Shown piece by piece: positions 53,087 through 62,199 of a stretch of DNA of 64,000 nucleotides. The notes under the pieces were generated by a model. That model was not told the DNA's origin. It saw only the letters and a program-made list of their open reading frames with translations, and searched no databases. Made by a program: the position numbers and the translations under genes. Within the stretch, counting starts at the first letter, position 1, and every line of letters begins with the position of its first letter. The DNA comes from Chelativorans alearensis (lineage in GTDB: Bacteria; Pseudomonadota; Alphaproteobacteria; Rhizobiales; Rhizobiaceae). Location of the stretch: positions 170,916-234,915 of the forward strand of contig NZ_WQNI01000008.1 of NCBI RefSeq assembly GCF_010993735.1. Reading direction: 5' to 3'.

Positions 53087-54188
53087 CCTTTCGGCGACTC
53101 CATAACTGCGCGCCGGTGTCCACATGTGTGCCTGAAGAGTATGCTGCCGGCGATGCGGTTGCGGGCAGCGATATGTGTACCAGCGTTCCCTCCCCGTGCG
53201 CGCTCTTCACGGTGCATTTGCCGTCGGCGAGTTCAGCAAACTCCACCATTCCGATCAAACCGAAGTGCCCTGGCTTCGCAACGACGGGATCAAAACCGCA
53301 TCCATCGTCATGGATCTCGACAACGAGTCTTCTACCGGCTTCAGTCTCCGTTTCGATCGCACGAAACTGAACGCTTTGCGCCTTCGCGTGCGCCTCGATG
53401 TTGCGCAACGCCTCGCTGAGGATGCGCTGAACCGTCAACGCGTGATTTCGCAACCCATCGCGAGCCCTATTATCGATATGCACCGAGACCTCGGTGCCGC
53501 TCTGTTCTGCAAAATCGGATAACATCCCCTCAACGTCCGGCGCCGGTTCAAGCTCATCGGGCATCCGAAGACGAGCTATGGCATCGCGTGCGCGCGCCAA
53601 CCCGTTTATAGCCGCCTCTTCTGCGGTCGCAAGGCCCTCGGATACGCGGGCGGGGTCCGTCGATTGAAAGTGTTGAATTAGCCGAATCTGGGTCAAAAGC
53701 GCCATGATCGAATGCACGAGCGTGTCGTGAAGGTCCCGCGCCAGTCGCAGGCGGGTTCGCGCAAGCGAGGCAAAGCGCGCTTCGGAGTTGGCCGCTTCGA
53801 GCTGTTGCTCCATCACGCGACGGGCGCGGCGCTCGCTTTCAAACAGGATTCCGACCTGCCGCGCCGCAAAATCAGGTATCGCGATCACGACATAATGGGA
53901 CTGGTCCCTGTTCCACATGATGGCCGCCGTCACCGGATGATCCAGTCCGGGTGATGCGCCGCGCACGCCCGATAGAGCAATTATATCCCGCTGGCCTTTA
54001 GCCAGGGTAGCCAATTCGGATTCCATTCCGACCAACAGCATGCACTGGCAGCAATCTGCTCCCTTCTCCGGAAGCCAATCGACCAAGCGCCCGATTTTCC
54101 GCTGGATCGTTCTGTCGGCACTGACAACGGCAAGCCCTATGACATCGGCTTCTGCGGCCGATTGCAACTCAGCGGCAAGGTCAATCAT
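53058..54188 (-). CDS. Soluble sensor histidine kinase (HisKA_3 type)
   Basis: The 376 residues show an N-terminal sensor-like region (about 1-115) with no clear transmembrane helix, a dimerisation helix with the phospho-accepting His154 in RDLHDTLVHSIMALL, and a C-terminal HATPase domain (GHFGLIGMVEFAELADGKC). The sensor part contains three close Cys (46, 47, 49) in ADCCQCMLLVG, a possible redox or metal site. ATG 54188 follows GGAG with 5-nt spacing. It pairs with the overlapping response regulator gene. Confidence 0.85.
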   Translation of the reverse strand: MIDLAAELQSAAEADVIGLAVVSADRTIQRKIGRLVDWLPEKGADCCQCMLLVGMESELATLAKGQRDIIALSGVRGASPGLDHPVTAAIMWNRDQSHYVVIAIPDFAARQVGILFESERRARRVMEQQLEAANSEARFASLARTRLRLARDLHDTLVHSIMALLTQIRLIQHFQSTDPARVSEGLATAEEAAINGLARARDAIARLRMPDELEPAPDVEGMLSDFAEQSGTEVSVHIDNRARDGLRNHALTVQRILSEALRNIEAHAKAQSVQFRAIETETEAGRRLVVEIHDDGCGFDPVVAKPGHFGLIGMVEFAELADGKCTVKSAHGEGTLVHISLPATASPAAYSSGTHVDTGAQLWSRRKDGGAGERVA

Positions 54189-54406
54189 GCGTTCTCCAAA
54201 CCAGCTCCCCAGGCCCATCTACTATGATGTAATCTCGAGCCGAGCGCAAAAGAACATGACTTTCGTCATCTTCGATCATGACTTTCGCCAGATGTCTCCG
54301 GTGCTCGAGATGAATTATTTTAGACAAATACAAACATTCGTGCGGATTTGCGGGGCAGTTCGCGCGAGTGCATCAGCATTGGCATACAAGTCAAGAGAGA
54401 GACGCT

Positions 54407-54514
54407 ATGTCGGCAAAAGCCAAAGAATCAGACGAGGTTGACCCTTTGCGGCGCAAACTGCACCAGATCGTGCGGCGCATGCGCTTCGCAAGCGCGCAGC
54501 CCCGCATCAGGTAA
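54407..54514 (+). CDS. Possible 35-residue small protein
   Basis: The frame MSAKAKESDEVDPLRRKLHQ continues with an Arg-rich end and stops at 54514. A purine-rich AAGAGAGAGA precedes the ATG. It lies alone in the gap between the divergent kinase and polysaccharide units. Weak evidence; it could be chance. Confidence 0.3.
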   Translation: MSAKAKESDEVDPLRRKLHQIVRRMRFASAQPRIR

Positions 54515-54760
54515 TGACCTCACGATAACCGCCAGGCCTGCTCTGTCTCGACATCACCCGTTCCGTCATCTGCGCCCAGGGCGCACGTCGACGGTCGATG
54601 TGACCTGCAAGGGGCAGATTTAACGCCACAGCCGAGAGCGCGTTTAGCCGCGAGCCTCCGTCGGACGCACGGCGGATGGGCCCGGTCGATCTGCGCCATC
54701 GCGACCACCGAATCTCGGCCTGGCACCATTGAAAACCAGTTTCTTCGTCCGGAGGCATCT
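54515..54760. other. Upstream region of the polysaccharide operon
   Basis: I see no gene here that I can support; short open frames exist on both strands. The ribosome binding site CCGGAGG for the UDP-xylose synthase gene lies at its right end. Confidence 0.4.
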
Positions 54761-55777
54761 ATGGGCAATTCACGGATCGCAAACGTTGTCTTCCCGAAAC
54801 CAGCTTCGCGGAGAATCCTCGCAACGGGCGGTGCCGGCTTTCTGGGATCGCACCTGTGCGAGCGACTGATCAGGCAGGGACACGAGGTCGTTTGTCTCGA
54901 CAACTTCTCGACCGGGCGGGTCGAGAACGTCGAGCATCTGATCGGCGCCCCGGGCTTTCAACTGTTGCGCCATGACGTCGTGGCGCACTGCGGCGAACTC
55001 GCCGTCGATGAGATCTACAACCTTGCCTGCCCTGCCTCGCCGCCTGACTACCAAGCCGACCCGATTCATACCATGAAGACCAGCGTTCTGGGGGCGCTCA
55101 ATCTTCTCGACCTCGCAAGAGAACGCGGTATCCGGATCTTTCAGGCCTCCACTTCCGAGATTTACGGCGATCCGCACGTTCATCCCCAGCCTGAATCCTA
55201 TTGGGGCAACGTCAACCCCATCGGCCCCAGGGCCTGCTACGACGAGGGCAAGCGCTGCGCGGAGACTCTCTTCTTTGACTATGCCCGCCGGTACGGCTTC
55301 AGCATCAAGGTCTGCCGGATATTCAATACCTACGGTCCGCGCATGCGCCCGGACGACGGCCGTGTCGTCTCGAATTTCATCGTTCAGGCCCTCCAGGGCA
55401 AGAACATAACCATCTACGGCAGCGGCACCCAGACGCGTTCCTTCTGCTATGTCGACGACCTCATCGAGGGATTCGTGCGGCTGATGCGGTCGCCGGACGA
55501 TGTCACCGGTCCCATCAACCTCGGCAATCCCGGTGAATTCACCATCCGTGAGCTGGCCGAGCTCGTGATCGACATAACCGGCTCCAAATCGCGGATCGTG
55601 CATTGCCCGCTTCCAGTCGATGACCCCCAGCAGCGCCGTCCTGATATCCGGCAGGCGGCCGAGACGCTGGCGTGGAAACCCACCATCAGCCTCGCCGAGG
55701 GACTGCCGAAGACCATCGCCTATTTCGACAGGATGCTCGGAGCGGAAACGACGGAAACCCGGGAGAGCGCCGCATGA
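54761..55777 (+). CDS. UDP-glucuronate decarboxylase (UDP-xylose synthase)
   Basis: This is a 338-residue SDR-type nucleotide-sugar enzyme that converts UDP-glucuronate to UDP-xylose. It has the NAD-binding motif [20 protein letters not shown], the UXS signature [14 protein letters not shown] (usual HYQ is DYQ here), the active-site YxxxK as [12 protein letters not shown], and [12 protein letters not shown]. The ATG is preceded by GGAGG. It overlaps galE by an ATGA junction, so it is the first gene of the polysaccharide operon. Its substrate is made by the UDP-glucose dehydrogenase at 58646. Confidence 0.9.
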   Translation: MGNSRIANVVFPKPASRRILATGGAGFLGSHLCERLIRQGHEVVCLDNFSTGRVENVEHLIGAPGFQLLRHDVVAHCGELAVDEIYNLACPASPPDYQADPIHTMKTSVLGALNLLDLARERGIRIFQASTSEIYGDPHVHPQPESYWGNVNPIGPRACYDEGKRCAETLFFDYARRYGFSIKVCRIFNTYGPRMRPDDGRVVSNFIVQALQGKNITIYGSGTQTRSFCYVDDLIEGFVRLMRSPDDVTGPINLGNPGEFTIRELAELVIDITGSKSRIVHCPLPVDDPQQRRPDIRQAAETLAWKPTISLAEGLPKTIAYFDRMLGAETTETRESAA

Positions 55778-56760
55778 CCACGCCGTGTGTACTGGTGACC
55801 GGCGGCGCCGGATACATTGGCAGCCATACCTGCAAGGCCCTGGCGGCCCACGGTATCGAGCCTGTCACTTACGACAATCTCGTTTCCGGTCACCGCGACG
55901 CGGTGCGCTGGGGCCCTTTCGTCGAGGGTGACATCCTCGACGGCGGCTCCCTGTTCGCCACGCTCCAGGCGTGCCGGCCCAAAGCCGTCATTCATTTCGC
56001 GGCTTTCGCCTATGTCGGCGAGTCTGTCGAGGACCCGGCGAAATATTACCGCAACAACGTTGCCGGAACGCTTTCGCTTCTTGAGGCCTGCCGCGCCGCT
56101 TCGGTCGATAACCTGATCCTGTCGAGCAGCTGCGCCACCTATGGCATCCCTGATGAGCTGCCGATCAGGGAGACGATGGAGCAGCGTCCCATCAACCCCT
56201 ATGGCCGTAGCAAGCTGATGGTCGAGCATATGCTGCAGGATTATGCTGCCGCGTATGGCACGCGCTACGTGGCGCTGCGCTATTTCAATGCATGCGGTGC
56301 CGATCCGGATGGCGAGATCGGGGAGTGGCACGCTCCGGAAACCCACCTCATCCCCCGCGCACTCATGGCCGCGGCGGGCAGGATTCCCCGCCTGGAGGTC
56401 TTCGGCGACGACTACGAGACCGAGGACGGCACCTGTGTGCGCGATTATATCCACGTCACCGACCTTGCGCGCGCCCACGTCATGGCCTTTGAGCACCTGG
56501 TCGCAGGCGGGCGCAATCTTGCGTTTAACATCGGCACCGGCCATGGGACCTCGATCCGCGAGGTGCTCGACGCGGTGAACCGCGTGACAGGCCGCACGGT
56601 GCCGATCAGGATGCACCCGCGACGTGCTGGTGATCCGCCTGTTCTCTACGCCGATCCGGGCCTCGCGCGCGAGGTGCTGGGTTTCGCAGCCGAGCGTTCC
56701 GATCTCGACACCATCGTGCGCACCGCCGCTCCCTTCTTTGGCCTGAAGGCGCAGCAATGA
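55774..56760 (+). CDS. galE: UDP-glucose 4-epimerase type enzyme
   Basis: These 328 residues form a GalE-like [23 protein letters not shown], catalytic Ser/Tyr region [11 protein letters not shown] and [14 protein letters not shown], and [16 protein letters not shown]. It interconverts UDP-glucose and UDP-galactose, or in this operon could act on UDP-xylose/UDP-arabinose (inference). The ATG overlaps the previous stop (ATGA), and the next gene again begins with an ATGA overlap. Confidence 0.88.
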   Translation: MTTPCVLVTGGAGYIGSHTCKALAAHGIEPVTYDNLVSGHRDAVRWGPFVEGDILDGGSLFATLQACRPKAVIHFAAFAYVGESVEDPAKYYRNNVAGTLSLLEACRAASVDNLILSSSCATYGIPDELPIRETMEQRPINPYGRSKLMVEHMLQDYAAAYGTRYVALRYFNACGADPDGEIGEWHAPETHLIPRALMAAAGRIPRLEVFGDDYETEDGTCVRDYIHVTDLARAHVMAFEHLVAGGRNLAFNIGTGHGTSIREVLDAVNRVTGRTVPIRMHPRRAGDPPVLYADPGLAREVLGFAAERSDLDTIVRTAAPFFGLKAQQ

Positions 56761-58604
56761 CGCGGCGTGTGCCTGACATAGGGTTCCGCACCCCGGAGCC
56801 CGCCGTCGCGCCGCACTTGGTGCCGGTGATGGCGGGCTGGCGGCGCGTCGAATATCTGGCGGGCGTCGCTCTATGGCTCGCTGCGCTCATTTATTTCTGG
56901 GTTTGGTGGTTCCGGCCCGAGCACCATTTCAGCGTATTCGGGTCGGTGACCGTCACCTTGGTGTTAGCTTGGGTCACGTTCGTACCGGCTTATTTTCTGG
57001 CTGTCTTCTATCGCGGTCGGAAGCCCAACGGCCCCCTGCGGCTGCCGGCCGGCAGCCGCATCGCCATGGTCGTCACCAAGGCGCCGTCGGAGCCCTTCCC
57101 CGTCGTAGCCGAGACGCTGAAGGCGATGCTGGCCCAGGACGTCCCCCACGATACCTGGCTCGCCGACGAGGACCCCTCGCCGGAGACGCTGGAATGGTGC
57201 CGTCGCCAAGGCGTCTCGGTGTCAACCCGCAAGGGCTGTCTTGACTATCATCGCAAGACCTGGCCGCGGCGCACCCGCTGCAAGGAAGGCAATCTGGCCT
57301 TCTTCTACGATCACTATGGCTATGAGCGCTACGACTTCGTCGCCCAGCTCGACGCCGACCATGTTCCGGAGCCAGGCTATCTCCGTGAGATGTTGCGGCC
57401 GTTCGCCGACTCCGCCGTGGGCTACGTCTCCGCCCCCAGCATCTGCGATAAGAACGCCCACGAGAGCTGGTCTGCGCGTGGCCGGCTCTATGCCGAGGCC
57501 AGCATGCACGGCTCTCTTCAGGCCGGCTACAATGGCGGCTTGGCGCCGCTCTGCATCGGCTCGCACTATGCCGTGCGCACACGGGCGTTGAAGGAGATTG
57601 GCGGCCTTGGTCCGGAGCTTGCAGAGGACCACTCCACCACGCTGATGATGAACGCCTATGGCTGGCGGGGCATCCACGCCCTCGACGCGATCGCCCATGG
57701 CGACGGCCCGCGTACCTTCAGCGATCTCGTCACCCAGGAATTCCAGTGGTCGCGCAGCCTTGTGATGCTGCTTCTCGAGTGGTCGCCCAAGCTCGTCGGC
57801 CGGCTGCCGGCTCGGCTCAAGTTCCAGTTCCTGTTCGCGCAGCTCTGGTATCCTCTCTTCGCGCTTTTCATGGCGGCGATGTTCACAATGCCGATCATCG
57901 CCCTCGTGAGTGGCGAGAATTTCGCTGCCGTCACCTATCCTGCCTTCGTCACGCACTTCGCGCCGCTGTCGATCGTCCTCATTCTCATGGCCTATCGCTG
58001 GCGCGCTGGTGGCTCTTTCCGGCCCTACGATGCAAAGGTGTTGAGTTGGGAGGCAATGCTCTTCCTTTTCGCTCGATGGCCCTGGGCGCTGGCAGGAACG
58101 GCTGCCGCATTGCGCGACTGGATCACCGGCTCCTTCGTCGACTTCCGCGTCACACCGAAGGGCGCCTCCGAGGTCGACCCACTGCCGACGCGAGTGCTGA
58201 TGCCCTACGCCTTCCTCACAGTTGCGTCGGCCCTACCGGTGCTCTTCATCGAGAATGCCGGTGACACACGGGGCTTCTATATCTTCGCCATCGTCAATGC
58301 GCTCATTTACGCGTTGATCTTCCTGGTCATCGTCGTCCGGCACGCCTGTGAAAACACGGTGCGCGTGAAAAGCCGCGCCTACCGCCCTGCCATGGCTGCC
58401 ACACTTGCCGCCCTCCTCGTGCTGCCCGGCCTCGCCACGGCCGGACGGGGCAAGGATGGGCTGGAGGCGCTTGCCTGGGGAGCCGGCAGCCTGCGCCTAT
58501 TCCAAGACCAATACTCGGTCGCGGGCGCCGGGCTCGGCGGCCCGGGCGTACGCAAGTCCGTCTTCAGGCCGAGCTGGCGCCCAGCGAGGCAAACCCACCA
58601 ATGA
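56757..58604 (+). CDS. Membrane glycosyltransferase, cellulose-synthase-like GT2
   Basis: This 615-residue inner-membrane polysaccharide synthase has N-terminal helices (about 30-85), a cytosolic GT2 domain, and four or more C-terminal helices. Catalytic landmarks are the DADHVPEPGYL motif, the acid EDHS and an acceptor-side Q-x2-QWSR variant (TQEFQWSRS) in place of the usual QxxRW. No PilZ domain is visible. It probably builds and exports a linear polymer from UDP-sugars supplied by the neighbouring genes. Coupled by ATGA to genes on both sides. Confidence 0.88.
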   Translation: MTRRVPDIGFRTPEPAVAPHLVPVMAGWRRVEYLAGVALWLAALIYFWVWWFRPEHHFSVFGSVTVTLVLAWVTFVPAYFLAVFYRGRKPNGPLRLPAGSRIAMVVTKAPSEPFPVVAETLKAMLAQDVPHDTWLADEDPSPETLEWCRRQGVSVSTRKGCLDYHRKTWPRRTRCKEGNLAFFYDHYGYERYDFVAQLDADHVPEPGYLREMLRPFADSAVGYVSAPSICDKNAHESWSARGRLYAEASMHGSLQAGYNGGLAPLCIGSHYAVRTRALKEIGGLGPELAEDHSTTLMMNAYGWRGIHALDAIAHGDGPRTFSDLVTQEFQWSRSLVMLLLEWSPKLVGRLPARLKFQFLFAQLWYPLFALFMAAMFTMPIIALVSGENFAAVTYPAFVTHFAPLSIVLILMAYRWRAGGSFRPYDAKVLSWEAMLFLFARWPWALAGTAAALRDWITGSFVDFRVTPKGASEVDPLPTRVLMPYAFLTVASALPVLFIENAGDTRGFYIFAIVNALIYALIFLVIVVRHACENTVRVKSRAYRPAMAATLAALLVLPGLATAGRGKDGLEALAWGAGSLRLFQDQYSVAGAGLGGPGVRKSVFRPSWRPARQTHQ

Positions 58605-58645
58605 TTTTGCGGGAAGGGACGCCCCTAGAAGCACAAAGGATGCGA

Positions 58646-60049
58646 ATGATGAAAGTAGCAATGATTGGCACTGGCTATGTCGGGCTTGTGACGGGAGCCT
58701 GCATTGCCGACTGGGGACATCGGGTCGTCTGCGTCGATAAGAACGTCGAGAAGATTGCTGGTCTGAACCAGGGACGTCTGCCCATATACGAACCGGGTCT
58801 CGACGTGCTCGTCGCCCGCAACAGCACCGCCGGCCGCCTTTCCTTCACGAGCAACCTTTCGGAAGCCGTGGCGGGCGCCGCCGTCGTCTTCATCGCCGTC
58901 GGCACGCCCCCGCGGCCGGGCCACGGCGATGCCGACCTCTCCTTCGTTTACATGGCAGCAAAGGAGATCGCACCGCATCTGGCCGAGAACGCCGTGGTGG
59001 TCGTGAAGTCGACAGTCCCCGTGGGCACCGGCGATGCGGTGGAGAAGATCATCGCCACTGTGCGCCGCCGCGGCAGCTTCTCCGTCGCCTCGAATCCCGA
59101 GTTCCTGCGCGAAGGCGTGGCGATCGACGATTTCATGAACCCCGACCGCGTCGTTATCGGCGTCGAAGACGAGCGCGCGCGTGAGGTTCTGATGGAACTC
59201 TATGACGATTCGCCCGCCGCGCCGGACACGCCGCTTGTCGTCACGCAACGGCGCACATCGGAACTGATCAAGTACGCCTCCAATGCCTTCCTGGCGACGA
59301 AGATCACCTTCATCAACGAGCTCGCCGACCTGTGCGAGCAGGTGGGCACGGACGTGAGCGAACTTGCGCTTGGCGTCGGTCTCGACAAGCGCATCGGCAC
59401 CAGCTTCCTCAATGCCGGCCCCGGTTATGGCGGCTCCTGCTTCCCTAAGGACACGCTGGCAATGCTACGCACCGCGCAGGACCACGGCGTTTCCCTCCGC
59501 CTTGTCGAGGAGACCGTCACCGCCAACGAAGCGCGTAAGCGCAAGATGGCGCTTAAGGTGCTCGATGCCGTGGGCGGCAGCGTGGACGGCCTGACCATTG
59601 CCGTCCTCGGCCTCACTTTCAAGCCTGACACGGACGATATGCGCGACGCTCCCTCGGTGCCGCTGATCGAGACTTTGCAACGTTTCGGAGCCGTCATCCG
59701 CACCTATGATCCAGTGGGTATGGAAAACGCCGCTCAAATCCTCGAGGATGTCGCTTTCTTCGAGGATCCCTACGAGTGCACCCGCGGCGCCGATGCCGTT
59801 GTTGTGGTGACTGAGTGGGACAACATTCGTCGTCTCGATCTTGCGGCGCTTAAGAAGGTGATGCGCGCCCCGGTCCTCGTCGACCTGCGCAACGCCTTCG
59901 AACCCGGAGCGGCGGAAGCGCTGGGCTTCGCGGTCTCGGCGGTTGGCCGGCCCTCCGTGCGCCAGATGGATACCGATACCTTGGCAACGCTGCACGGCAG
60001 CAAGGCAGCTGCGACGAACATCCACCGTATTGCGAGGTTTGAACGATGA
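58646..60049 (+). CDS. ugd: UDP-glucose 6-dehydrogenase
   Basis: The 467-residue enzyme oxidises UDP-glucose to UDP-glucuronate. It has KVAMIGTGYVGLVTGACIAD at the N-terminus, the catalytic Cys in GPGYGGSCFPKDTLAM, and FKPDTDDMRDAPS. ATG 58646 has AAAGG upstream and gives the usual family start; ATG 58601 overlaps the preceding stop (ATGA) and would add 15 residues, so both are possible. It feeds the UDP-xylose synthase at 54761. Confidence 0.92.
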   Translation: MMKVAMIGTGYVGLVTGACIADWGHRVVCVDKNVEKIAGLNQGRLPIYEPGLDVLVARNSTAGRLSFTSNLSEAVAGAAVVFIAVGTPPRPGHGDADLSFVYMAAKEIAPHLAENAVVVVKSTVPVGTGDAVEKIIATVRRRGSFSVASNPEFLREGVAIDDFMNPDRVVIGVEDERAREVLMELYDDSPAAPDTPLVVTQRRTSELIKYASNAFLATKITFINELADLCEQVGTDVSELALGVGLDKRIGTSFLNAGPGYGGSCFPKDTLAMLRTAQDHGVSLRLVEETVTANEARKRKMALKVLDAVGGSVDGLTIAVLGLTFKPDTDDMRDAPSVPLIETLQRFGAVIRTYDPVGMENAAQILEDVAFFEDPYECTRGADAVVVVTEWDNIRRLDLAALKKVMRAPVLVDLRNAFEPGAAEALGFAVSAVGRPSVRQMDTDTLATLHGSKAAATNIHRIARFER

Positions 60050-60666
60050 GCCAGACTTTGACCCTGGTGCGCGGAAGCAATCGCCTCGGCGCATCCCTAC
60101 CGCTTCGGCCCCACGCACTTTCAGCCGCTGTGGTGGGCATTCTCACATTGGCCAGCGCGGCACAGGTGGCAGCCAATGAGACGGTCGTACCGGAAAATGC
60201 CCGACCGATGACTGGCGTAGAACTCTACATGCTCTACCACGACAAGTCCTGGCAATGGCCGGACGGCGCGGCCCGCATGCACGACAATGGCCGTACCTTC
60301 AAGGCCTGGTCTGGTTCCGGCCCCGATGCATCCTGGGCGACGGGGCGCTGGATCGTGACCGATACGGGCCGGCTGTGCCTGAAAGCCGACTGGCATACCC
60401 GTGCCGGCACTTTCGATGGCAAGACCTGCTTTGCCCATCGAACCGATGGGCAGGCGATTTATCAGAGAAAGGAGCCGGATGGCGACTGGTACGTCTTCCG
60501 GCACGAGGAGCCGCAAGAAGGTGGCGAGCCCAATATCCTTGTCCGCGACGACCTTGTCACCGCCAAGCTTGAGGCTCTGCAAGACGCGGCGCAGCAACCC
60601 GACACCGAAAACGCCTCCGTCGTGCGGCAGCCGCAGGATAGCGACGCGAAAGGAGAGATACGATGA
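60046..60666 (+). CDS. DUF995-family exported protein (copy 1)
   Basis: This 206-residue exported protein has a signal segment (about 24-44). The DUF995 pattern reads MTGVELYMLYHDKSWQWPDG, then FKAWSGSGPDASWATGRWIV, RLCLKADWHT and CFAHRTDGQAIYQRKEPDGD. The C-terminal ~45 residues are an extra tail. Two Cys are conserved in the paired copy at 61659. The domain's function is unknown. It sits between ugd and a GH26-like gene with ATGA overlaps at both ends. Confidence 0.8.
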   Translation: MSQTLTLVRGSNRLGASLPLRPHALSAAVVGILTLASAAQVAANETVVPENARPMTGVELYMLYHDKSWQWPDGAARMHDNGRTFKAWSGSGPDASWATGRWIVTDTGRLCLKADWHTRAGTFDGKTCFAHRTDGQAIYQRKEPDGDWYVFRHEEPQEGGEPNILVRDDLVTAKLEALQDAAQQPDTENASVVRQPQDSDAKGEIR

Positions 60667-61628
60667 TAACGACAGCCAAGACCGCAGCGTTGTCGATAAG
60701 CGCAATTATGTTCGCGGGCGCGGTTCTCGCGTCCGACGACAATCCTCCTCGGCTTCCCAACCCAAATTCTGTGACGGCCAAGATGCCGTCCGACAAGCGC
60801 CCGATCATTACCCCGGAGTCTATCGATTTCGGCGCCTACGATCCGCATGGTGACTTCACCGAGGATCCGAATCCGAAGATCGAGCATCTCTTCCTGCCTT
60901 GGGAGGACGTCGATCTAGCCAGCCTGACCATCGCCGACGAATACGCGTTGGAACGTGGACGCTCGCTCATGATCACGGTCGAACCGTGGTCGTGGTCGGT
61001 CGACTGGCGGCTTTCCCCCGAGGAACTCTATCGCGGCATCGTGAGCGGCCGGTTTGACACCAACATGGCGGCCGTGTGCCGCGAGGCGTCGAAGCTGGAG
61101 AGCGAGGTCACCATCCGCTGGGGCCAGGAGATGGACGAGGACGAAGAGGAGTGGTTCAAGTTCACCTGGGCCTACTGGGAGCCCGAGCAGTTCGTGAACG
61201 CCTATCGCCATGCGATCACGGTATGCCGTGAGTACTTCCCGGATGCCAAGTTTGTCTGGTCGCCGAAAGGCAAGGAAGGGCTGGAGGAATATTATCCGGG
61301 CGACGAATATGTCGACATCGTTGGCCTGTCCGTCTTCGGCTATCAGCCCTACGACAACGACCGATTCGGCAGGGACATGACCTTTGTCGAGTGGCTGGAG
61401 CCGCGCTACGAGAGGGCCAAGATTTTCGGCAAGCCGATCATCGTCGCCGAGCTCGGCTATGATGGCGACCAGTCCTATGTGCGCCGATGGGCCGAGGACG
61501 TCACAAAGCCCTATCCCCAATTCCCGGACCTCGTGGCCGTCGTCTACTTCAACGATCGGGAAGTCTACCCCTGGCCAGATTATGGCCGACCCAACTGGCG
61601 GGTCGTCCAACAGCAAGTATCCAACTAA
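60663..61628 (+). CDS. GH26-like secreted glycosidase (copy 1)
   Basis: The 321-residue product has a signal peptide ending near VLAS. It resembles GH26-type (beta-mannanase or beta-1,3/1,4-glucanase-like) barrel enzymes. The presumed acid/base Glu lies in IRWGQEMDEDEEEW and the nucleophile Glu in KPIIVAELGYDG. The residue before the acid Glu is Gln, whereas the usual His (as in copy 2) is lost. It may trim or release the polymer, or be inactive. ATGA-coupled to DUF995 copy 1. Confidence 0.8.
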   Translation: MITTAKTAALSISAIMFAGAVLASDDNPPRLPNPNSVTAKMPSDKRPIITPESIDFGAYDPHGDFTEDPNPKIEHLFLPWEDVDLASLTIADEYALERGRSLMITVEPWSWSVDWRLSPEELYRGIVSGRFDTNMAAVCREASKLESEVTIRWGQEMDEDEEEWFKFTWAYWEPEQFVNAYRHAITVCREYFPDAKFVWSPKGKEGLEEYYPGDEYVDIVGLSVFGYQPYDNDRFGRDMTFVEWLEPRYERAKIFGKPIIVAELGYDGDQSYVRRWAEDVTKPYPQFPDLVAVVYFNDREVYPWPDYGRPNWRVVQQQVSN

Positions 61629-61658
61629 GCAACAACTCTCGGAAACGGAGAAACAAGT

Positions 61659-62168
61659 ATGTCGCTACATCGTATAGCGCTTGTCGCGGCGGTGATCGCC
61701 GGTCTTGGAGGCAACACCTCCAGCGTGGCCGCCCAGGCCCGGGAGGCCGCGGACATCGACAAAGCCCGGCCGCTGACAAGCAGCGAGCTCTACGAGCTCT
61801 ACAACAGCCGCTCGTGGCTGTGGAAGGCCGGTGCCGGCCACTTCGCCGTCAAGGAGCGCCAGTTCACCGCGTATTCCAATGAAGGCGGTTCGCCCTCCTA
61901 TGGCATCGGCCGGTGGTTCATCACCGCTCCCGGCAAGCTCTGCTTCCGGGCCACATGGCATGCGGCAGACGGCACCGCACCCGCGGTGACCTGCTTCAGC
62001 CATCGCGAGGTGGATGGGGCCATCTACCAGAAACGCGAGCCTGACGGTGAGTGGTCCGTGTTCCGAAACGCACGGCCCAGGCGAAGCGATGAGTGGGCGA
62101 AGCTCCGCCACGGCGACTACGTCGCCAAGAGAATGAGCCGCATTAAAGCGAGCCTCGCCGATCGGTAG
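61659..62168 (+). CDS. DUF995-family exported protein (copy 2)
   Basis: This encodes 169 residues, clearly paralogous to the protein at 60046 (LTSSELYELYNSRSWLWKAG, YGIGRWFITAPGKLCFRATW, CFSHREVDGAIYQKREPDG). Signal peptide about residues 1-25 (VAAQ cleavage). It follows the GH26-like gene by 30 nt and is convergent with the second GH26-like gene. No additional tail. Confidence 0.8.
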   Translation: MSLHRIALVAAVIAGLGGNTSSVAAQAREAADIDKARPLTSSELYELYNSRSWLWKAGAGHFAVKERQFTAYSNEGGSPSYGIGRWFITAPGKLCFRATWHAADGTAPAVTCFSHREVDGAIYQKREPDGEWSVFRNARPRRSDEWAKLRHGDYVAKRMSRIKASLADR

Positions 62169-62199
62169 CGGCGCTGTCACCCATGCGCCGCGGACATTC

